Part shown: one piece after another, positions 57,375 to 64,000 of the stretch | How positions within the stretch are numbered: the first letter of the stretch is position 1 | Layout of the letters: every line of letters starts with the position of its first letter | Origin: Raphanus sativus | Lineage: Eukaryota > Streptophyta > Magnoliopsida > Brassicales > Brassicaceae | Assembly (NCBI RefSeq): GCF_000801105.2 | Contig: NC_079511.1 | Location: forward strand, 21,599,792-21,663,791 | DNA length: 64,000 bases | Reading direction: 5' to 3' | Made by a program: the position numbers and the translations under genes | Notes under the pieces: generated by a model | What the model was told of the DNA's origin: nothing | Databases searched by the model: none | What the model saw: only the letters and a program-made list of their open reading frames with translations

Positions 57375-60300
57375 ATGGCGATTGTGACGGGAGATCGCTA
57401 CGTAGAGAAGCTACAGAAGTTTCTAGAAGAAGAAACCGAGTCTCTCCTCGAGGAAACCATCGTCCTCAAGCTCAATCCAGCTGGTCTTCACTATATCCAT
57501 CTCCGCCTCGAGTCTCTCCGTGAGCTCGAGCGCATGCTCTCCGGTGCTCCTGTCGACTACCTTCGCGCTTACGTGTCCGATCTCGGAGACTACCGCGCGC
57601 TCGAGCAGCTCCGTCGCATACTCCGAATCCTCACTTCGGTTAAAATCGTTTCCACGCTTCCTTCCCCGGCTCGTGATCCGACGCCGTTGTCACTTATTCC
57701 TTTCGGTAGGCTTAAGGTTTTGGAGCTTCGTGGATGTGATTTGTCTACTTCTCCAGCTAAAGGCTTGCTCGAGCTCCGTCACACCTTGGAAAAGATCATC
57801 TGCCATAACTCCACTGTTAGTATAGTTGAATGGATTATAATTAATGAGCAGTTGAAGTTATCGTTTTGGTATAACTGTGTTGCTAACCGTTTGATGTTAG
57901 GATGCGTTGCGGCATGTTTTCGCCAGTAGGATTGCGGAGATAACGAATTCGCAAGAGTGGAACAAGTTGGCGGTTGTATCGTGTTCTTGTAACCGTCTTG
58001 TGCTCATGGATGAGTCCTTGCACCTTCTTCCAGCTGCTGAGTCGCTTGATCTCAGTCGAAACAAGTTTGCCAAAGTGGATAATCTTAGGAGATGCACCAA
58101 ACTGAAGCATCTTGATCTCGGTTTTAATCATCTTAGAACAGTCTCTCACTTGAGTCAGGTTAGACTTCAGTACATCCATGCATAGATTTCGTTTGATGCA
58201 TAGGTTACTTATGTTTGTTAGATGAGAAGGAATGCTTTAGTACTCACTTTCCCCTCCCTTGAAGCTCGTCGTATTCTTATTGTCATTTGGACTGGCGAGA
58301 GTTGTCTAGGGTAGTTTTATCAGTATGATGTTTTAGTTTTGAAAGCATGCATCTGTCCTGAAGCTTTGATATTCACACTTGGGATGGGACCATGACCGGA
58401 AGGTTTGGAAAATGCAGGTATCCTGTCATCTTGTAAAGCTTGTTTTGAGGAACAACGCTCTAACTACGTTGCGTGGGATTGAGAACTTGAAGTCACTCGA
58501 AGGCCTTGATGTTTCCTACAATATTATTTCGAATTTTTCTGAATTGGAGTTGCTTTGGAGTCTTTCACTACTCAATGAATTGTGGCTGGAAGGAAATCCA
58601 GTGTGCTGTGCTCGATGGTACAGGGCACATGTCTTCAGCTACATTGCTTTTCCAGATGGCGTAAGTTTTTTTTCAGTTCTTGTTTTGGAGATCAGATTCT
58701 TATTTAGACAACAGAAACTGCATCTTCTGCTTGTGTTTGATTTGTAATGCATCTTGTGTTGTACTGAATTTCAGCTGAAGCTAGATGGCAAACAGATAGG
58801 AACTAGAGAATTTTGGAAGCGGCAAATCATTGTAGCCCATAGACAAAGTGAGCCTGCCAGCTACGGATTCTATTATCCAGCTAGAGAGGAAGGTAACGAA
58901 GAAGAAATCTGTAATAGAAAAAAGGTAAGTAGCCACAAGTCCACTCACAGGTTGCACACATGCATATCAGTCGGTACATGTATCAGTCCGTGGGAAGAGT
59001 ACATTATTTGCTCTTGCTTGTATCGACCCTTTTCGTGATAATGAATTAGGAAAAAATGTAGAAACGAAACAAAATTCACGCCAGTTAATTGGGCATTGTA
59101 GTGTGACTGTTTTGGTGAACGTTCTCAGCCATGCACATGTGGCATTCAACTTCTTTATTTGTTCTTTTCAGCATGGTTTATTTTGTTTGATAAATAATTA
59201 CTGTGAACTTATTGTTCTGTTTTAACCTTCAACAGAAAATGATCTGCCGTCTCGCTTCTATTGATTGCGAGGAAGAGAGCACCTACGTGAATTCTGACCA
59301 AGAGACTGTTTCATGTGATCACGAGAACAAAGAGAATTTAAAGTGTGATCAGGATGCTGATATATTTGGTCTTATAAGGAAAGTTGAAAACCTGAAGAAA
59401 GAACGTTCGGTTCTGTGGTTACGAGAGTTCAAGGAATGGATGGATCATTCATCAGAGGATTTTGCAGATGTCAGCAAAGACAGCTTGGGTATCAATATAG
59501 AAAAGAAGCACTGTGCAAATACTAGAGAAATCTCAAGGCAGCATAGTGGAACACGAAGATATTCGTCCAGGTCTTTGCGAGCTTCAAGAGATAAGAACCA
59601 CAGGAAAAAATTAGAATGCAATGGTTCATCTATGGATCACAAAATTGGTATGGATGATATGAAGTACGTTGAAGGTAATGAGACAAATACTATGACTAGT
59701 GAAATCTCTTCGTTAGGCCTTCAAACTACAGATCAAAATCAGAAATTTGTGTCGGTTGAACCAAACAGTACAGCACCTACCGTGGAGAAGTTAGCTGAAA
59801 ACGGAAATACGTCAGCAATGGATACAGGCCAGGATATAATGGGATTATTTTCATCAGCAGCATACCCTGGGTCACCCCCTCAATATCAGAAAGATGTCTT
59901 ATATCGACGTCAGAACTTGGTGGAAGAAATCTTACAGCTCTCTGCAGATTCTTATTCAGTCGCATCATCTGATAGCACAAGCAGCTGCAGTGAAGACGAT
60001 AACTACGACTCTGAGTCTGAGTATTCGAACCATGAAAACAGTCGGTTGACAGATCTTCTTGATATGAATAGACCACGTGAGATTCCGGGGTGTGAACCAA
60101 AAGTAACAAGCTCTCTTGATTCTCAGCCGGTTAGCTTAATAAAAACTTTGAGGACTGATGGATCGAGGGAGGAGAATACCACTAATTCTCTTTCAGAATT
60201 GCATAATGGTGAATATATTCGCCATTTGGTTGAGACAAGGAAAAGCATAAGGAAACCTATAAAAAGATTTGTTTCCTTTCAGAAAGAGGAAAGTTGCATT

Positions 60301-62366
60301 ACCAATGCGGAGGCATCTCTCAGTAGTGAGGCAGATATTTGTTTTTCCGGTTCCAATCATTTGCAAGACAGTTCCCTGTCAGCGATTTGTAGTAGTAGTA
60401 GTAGTAGTAGTAATAGAAATATTAGATATTTGGGGACTGACAGAACACATGAAGGAAAAGGCGATGCAGTAGACGAATATTTCTCAGCAAAACTAGCAGA
60501 TTCTAGCTCTCAAGAAACTTGTAGGACTTACATGAGCTGTGATTTTATACTACAGAAAGGATCTACGTACGAGCAACGGTGAGATTTTGTACCATTTTCG
60601 TGGTTGTAGTTTATAGTGGTAAATGATAGTAACGTAAGTCCCTTTCAATATGATATCATCTTTTTTTTTATTATGGCTAGGCTTTCTTAGTATTCAACGG
60701 AAATGTTTGCACTAGATTTAGATGCTTGGGCTTCCTTAAAAGTGGGTGATGTGTGAAAAATCATACTTGAATTTTGGTTTGTCATTTTTAACTTCTTAGC
60801 TAGTTGAGAAGCATCAGTTCCTACCAGGAAGCTATTTGTTCTCTTCCCTTTTGACAGTATTCTGAAATACAGGGAAGTAGTGTTACTGCTGAGCACCCTA
60901 AACAAGCTTTACGTGCTACTCTTGGGTGTGTCTACGAATTATCAAGGTTAGACTAATCAACCGTGTTACCTCTGCCTATCATGTTATAAATTTTGCCGAT
61001 GCTGAGTTCTTAACGGCCACGGGTCTCTGCAGGGAGCACCATAAGTGTACTGTGTTCCCATGAAATCAGCGACTTACAAGACGTTTCAGTTGGGCTAGGA
61101 CTTCAGCTTGTGAGGTTGGTCTTTTCTTTTCTGGCTTTTTCGACTTAGTTTATTTGCTCTGAATCTTTCTCGTTCTTTCTGTGTAGGCTACGCTTCTTGG
61201 AGGATGCAGAATACATTTTTGTTACGAAGTGCATTGAGAGGACAACCGAGTTACTCAATATCATACAAGTTTTCGATTCTCAGGCTACAAAATTTAAATG
61301 CTCTCTGCAGAGGTTAGCTATTAGCTTTCAGTCCAGAAAAAGCTCTGAAACTTTTTGCCGTCATAATTTTTTCTTCCATGTTAATGGCAGTCTGGAGAAT
61401 ATTCAGGTGGATTTGTTTGAGAAAGAAATATGTGGAGGTTTGAAGCTGAGTATATTCCAGTACAGTATTCTCCAGTTTCAGAGCAGTACCCTTGGAGGTA
61501 TATTTTTCTCTTGTGTATCTCACTATCTAAGTTGAGAAAAATGGTCCACTCTAATTTACATCTTCGTCCCTTAATCCCGACACATGAAATAGTTCTGCAA
61601 ACTTGTGGTTAGGATAAATCAATTACTTATACTCGCTTTAGCAACCCGCGAAGTATAGGATTCATATCCATAATGTCATGTCCCTTCGTTTTGATCACTC
61701 TGGTTCTATTACATATGAGCATTGAGAATATTACCATAAAGAATCTTGTGGGTCCCTTGTTTCAGTTGCATGTTCCGAATAAGGTACACTCTGCATCATG
61801 AACAATGAAGCATCACAGTCTCATTAGTCATTACTACATTTATCTATGTTCTATGTGTCCAAAACCTACAATACATCATGCTATGACTGATCGGATACTG
61901 AGGTTTTTGTCTGATTGGTTGAACAGAAGTGTCGTGGCTGTGGCGGTCGCTGTTTGTGGCTGATGGGCGTCTCTTTATATGCAATGAAGACTTGGCACAA
62001 GTTAGTTCTCAAACAGCATATTCTTCTTCTGCTCCATATTTCTCGCTTTACTCGTGCTGCTCTATTTCTGATATATGTGAGACGGTAATAAGTTTTTTTT
62101 CACTCTTCGTCCCCTTTTACTCGCACTCTTCATCGAGATGTCATGTTAACTTTCCGTGTACAAACTTGAACATTGTCCTTCTCCAGGTCGTTGAATCGCA
62201 AGGCAGGGTTGTGTCACTGAAAATCAAAGAGAACAGAAGTGTGGAATCAGTTGTATGGAAGCTCAAGTGGTGCAGCACTGAGAATGCACTCAAGTTTGTG
62301 ACTTTGGTAACAGCTCTTCGCCCTGAATCGCCACAATGGCCGTTGGCTGTAAGATACAGAAGATAA
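57375..62366 (+). CDS. LRR protein, STK11IP/LIP1-like (At1g48540-like), 11 exons
   Basis: Counterpart of the Arabidopsis gene annotated 'outer arm dynein light chain 1 protein'; the label reflects only its leucine-rich repeats, since plants lack motile cilia. Exons: 57375-57815, 57901-58158, 58418-58660, 58775-58924, 59236-60578, 60858-60946, 61033-61114, 61187-61312, 61391-61497, 61927-62084, 62187-62366; 1,058 residues with the frame intact. Residues 1-150 are an alpha-helical N-domain like LIP1 of animal STK11-interacting protein. SDS22-type repeats follow at ~160-310 (LDLSRNKFAKVDNL, LDLGFNHLRT, LVLRNNALTTLRGI, LDVSYNIISNF, LWLEGNPVCC). The 1.3-kb exon 5 encodes a low-complexity, charged and Ser-rich stretch. 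Exons 6-11 form a conserved C-terminal domain. The start MAIVTGDRY matches the conserved N-terminus; an in-frame ATG at 57165 would add 70 residues. The biochemical role is unknown, and a scaffold role is inference. Confidence 0.92.
60389..60411 (+). repeat. (AGT)n run encoding poly-Ser
   Basis: A trinucleotide run inside exon 5 of the LRR gene gives seven consecutive Ser residues. Length changes would stay in frame. Confidence 0.8.
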
Positions 62367-62733
62367 GTCTTCGTTGTTTTTCTTTTGTTAGTTTTACGGA
62401 CCGGTCATCTTCTCTATGTAGTTATGTATATAGCACACACGGTACATTGTTCATATTCATTTGATTGAATTTGTTTATGCGTTAAAAGCATCGCTGATCT
62501 GTGTTTTGTCCGTTATTTCCGTTTCTATTTATTTATGGGTTAAACATCATCTCTCGACTGAATTTGGTGTCTACATAGCAACAAATATTTGGGCCGGGGG
62601 AATAAAATCGTAACAAATGGTATTTACACGCAGACATGAATGTTCAAACCGTTAAAAAAGTACGCAGCAGGCACGTGGATACAGCTTTGGCACAGCAAAC
62701 AAACAACAAACTATGATATGTTGGCTTTGTTCA
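62367..62733. other. Convergent 3' intergenic region
   Basis: Only 367 bp separate the two stop codons, so the 3' untranslated regions of the LRR gene (+) and VPS26C (-) probably meet or overlap. AATAAA-like signals occur: AATAAAAT at about 62600 on the plus strand. No separate gene is seen. Confidence 0.5.
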
Positions 62734-63944
62734 TTAGCAGCTGAACTGATCTCGCTTTGTCCGGACAAGTTCCAGCGGTAATCTTTCCAATGCCATCTGA
62801 AAAATGCTCCAATGGAAAAGTTTACTTCCATGACCGAAATCATAAGCGAGGAAAAAATAACACACACGGGAAGATAGAGATTCTTTCTTACCCATAGTCT
62901 TGGAGCCGTTGGGTCAGATTTCGGTTGTGCTTTGGCTAGCTTCGACTTGAAACTGATGGTGATGCAGACCTTGAACTCAACTGAGAAGGGACTATTCCAC
63001 AGGGACATTTTGGACACCAATGATCAAAATCCATCCATCAGTTACTACTATTTAAGGTTTAGAAAGAAGCAAAGAAACTTACCCAGCGAAAATGGATGGA
63101 CACATCAGAAGCCGAGGAAGTAGAACGTAAATTGGTAGTGTCATCTTACGGCAGACATCTCCATCTGCAATCTGAACATGATAGACGAATAGAATAGAAG
63201 CACTGTCTTAGTCTCTTAGCAAGAAATTTCAAATATTATACAACTGTTGCATAAACGAACCTGTGTAGATTGAATCAAAGAGGTCTCAGTAACAATTCTC
63301 TCCCCCACAATGATCGACTCAACGCGGAGAAGGTGAATGTCAATAGAAGTAATAGGAACTGAAGATGCTTCCACCGTTAGCTCGCCGCTAAGTGGATCCT
63401 GCAAAGAGCATTGAGTTGCTAATTTTCCGGTAACCCGGAAACCACCTAGTGAGATACAATATAGTCCGGTTAGTTCTCTTATTAAAAGATTTACAGAAAC
63501 GGCAATATCGACAAACCTGTCTTAATCTCGGGAAGTAAAGGATGTCTCTGAGTGTCTTGAGTGATGTAGAAGATAACCATTTCTGGAGGAAGTGGCCTCT
63601 CAGGAAGATCAACTTTAACCAAAAATACATAAAAAGAATCAATCACAAACATTTTCAAGTTTCTCCACAAAAAAAAATCCAGTACCTCTACCGCTCTCGA
63701 TTATAAACTCAATTGTTGCAGATAAAGGTTTGTGCAAGTATCCTCGCGGTATATCTGCAGTAAGTAGGTACTGTCACAGATAATTTTGGGATCAATTCTC
63801 CAGATGAAAAGCCACTAATCCATTTCAGAAAAGAACAGAAAAGCAAATACTAACTTGGATGTTGATATTAGTTCCATGAAACGTCTCATAGAACTTTTCT
63901 GCAATGCTTTCCCCAGGCTCCCTCAGATTCACAGAGAAAGGAAT
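62734..63944 (-). CDS. VPS26C: VPS26C/DSCR3-like arrestin-fold protein, 3' exons (partial)
   Basis: Subunit of the VPS35L/VPS29/VPS26C (retriever-type) cargo-recycling complex on endosomes; the Arabidopsis counterpart is At1g48550. Minus-strand exons in view: 63944-63855, 63770-63686, 63612-63517, 63445-63261, 63171-63083, 62991-62892, 62796-62734, giving the last ~235 residues. Seen in order: IPFSVNLREPGESIAEKFYE, FHGTNINIQ, YLLTADIPRGYLHKPLS, VDLPERPLPPEMVIFYIT, DPLSGELTVEASSVPITSID, ADGDVCRKMTLPIYVLLPRL, FSVEFKVCITISFKSKLAK and RLWMALERLPLEL before the stop. All junctions are GT-AG and in frame. The first exons (about 90-100 residues) lie beyond the right edge of the window. It is tail-to-tail with the LRR gene, with 367 bp between the stop codons. 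Confidence 0.92.
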
Positions 63945-64000
63945 CTACTACCATACACAAAACAAAGTTTCAATATTTGGATTCTGAAGCTTGCTTAAAA

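Overview
The window is nuclear DNA from a flowering plant, almost certainly a Brassicaceae and probably a Brassica-type genome. Four multi-exon genes have GT-AG introns and proteins that match Arabidopsis families closely. They occur in the order known from the Arabidopsis At1g48470-At1g48550 segment: a cytosolic glutamine synthetase (GLN1;5-like), a short relic of the receptor-kinase gene RKL1, an IRE-type AGC protein kinase (IRE3-like), an LRR/LIP1-like protein (At1g48540-like) and the retromer/retriever-type arrestin-fold protein VPS26C/DSCR3 (At1g48550-like). Symbols rest on remembered Arabidopsis order and protein similarity, not on a search. Genes I expect between IRE3 and the LRR gene (JAZ4, SURF1, GATB and a proteasome-inhibitor-like gene) were not found. 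Together with the RKL1 relic this suggests a fractionated homoeologous segment. | Layout: 0.6-4.6 kb holds a decayed PIF/Harbinger transposase, a decayed LINE and a SINE with a perfect target-site duplication. 5.2-6.9 kb holds a fragment of the organellar phenylalanyl-tRNA synthetase gene joined to unidentified sequence. 8.1-10.6 kb is the intact glutamine synthetase gene. 11-12 kb holds a zinc-knuckle-type ORF fragment and the RKL1 relic. 12-35 kb is an accessory region: Harbinger-type MITE, two hAT-type elements, a Helitron containing a MULE that carries a CPD photolyase exon, a smaller Helitron, a GC-rich insert of possible organellar origin, two C/D-snoRNA-like sequences behind a telo-box/TATA promoter, an F-box/FBD pseudogene, microsatellites, a 640-bp tandem duplication, an Emigrant-type MITE, a Helitron helicase remnant with its 3' terminus, Stowaway MITEs and two more SINEs. 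35.4-41.2 kb is the IRE kinase on the minus strand. 41.4-57 kb is a second transposon-rich, AT-rich region with a hAT element, a second MULE-like element and a 5.3-kb element with ~450-bp inverted repeats that holds an LTR-like fragment and Helitrons. 57.4-62.4 kb is the LRR gene (+). It converges on VPS26C (-), whose 5' exons lie beyond the window. | The four genes are independent single-gene transcription units, not an operon: nitrogen assimilation (GS1), root-hair/cell-growth kinase signalling (IRE), a scaffold-like LRR protein, and endosomal recycling (VPS26C). Exon boundaries were worked out by hand and reading frame is kept across every junction. The total coding lengths of the three complete genes (1,059, 2,910 and 3,177 bases) are all multiples of three.
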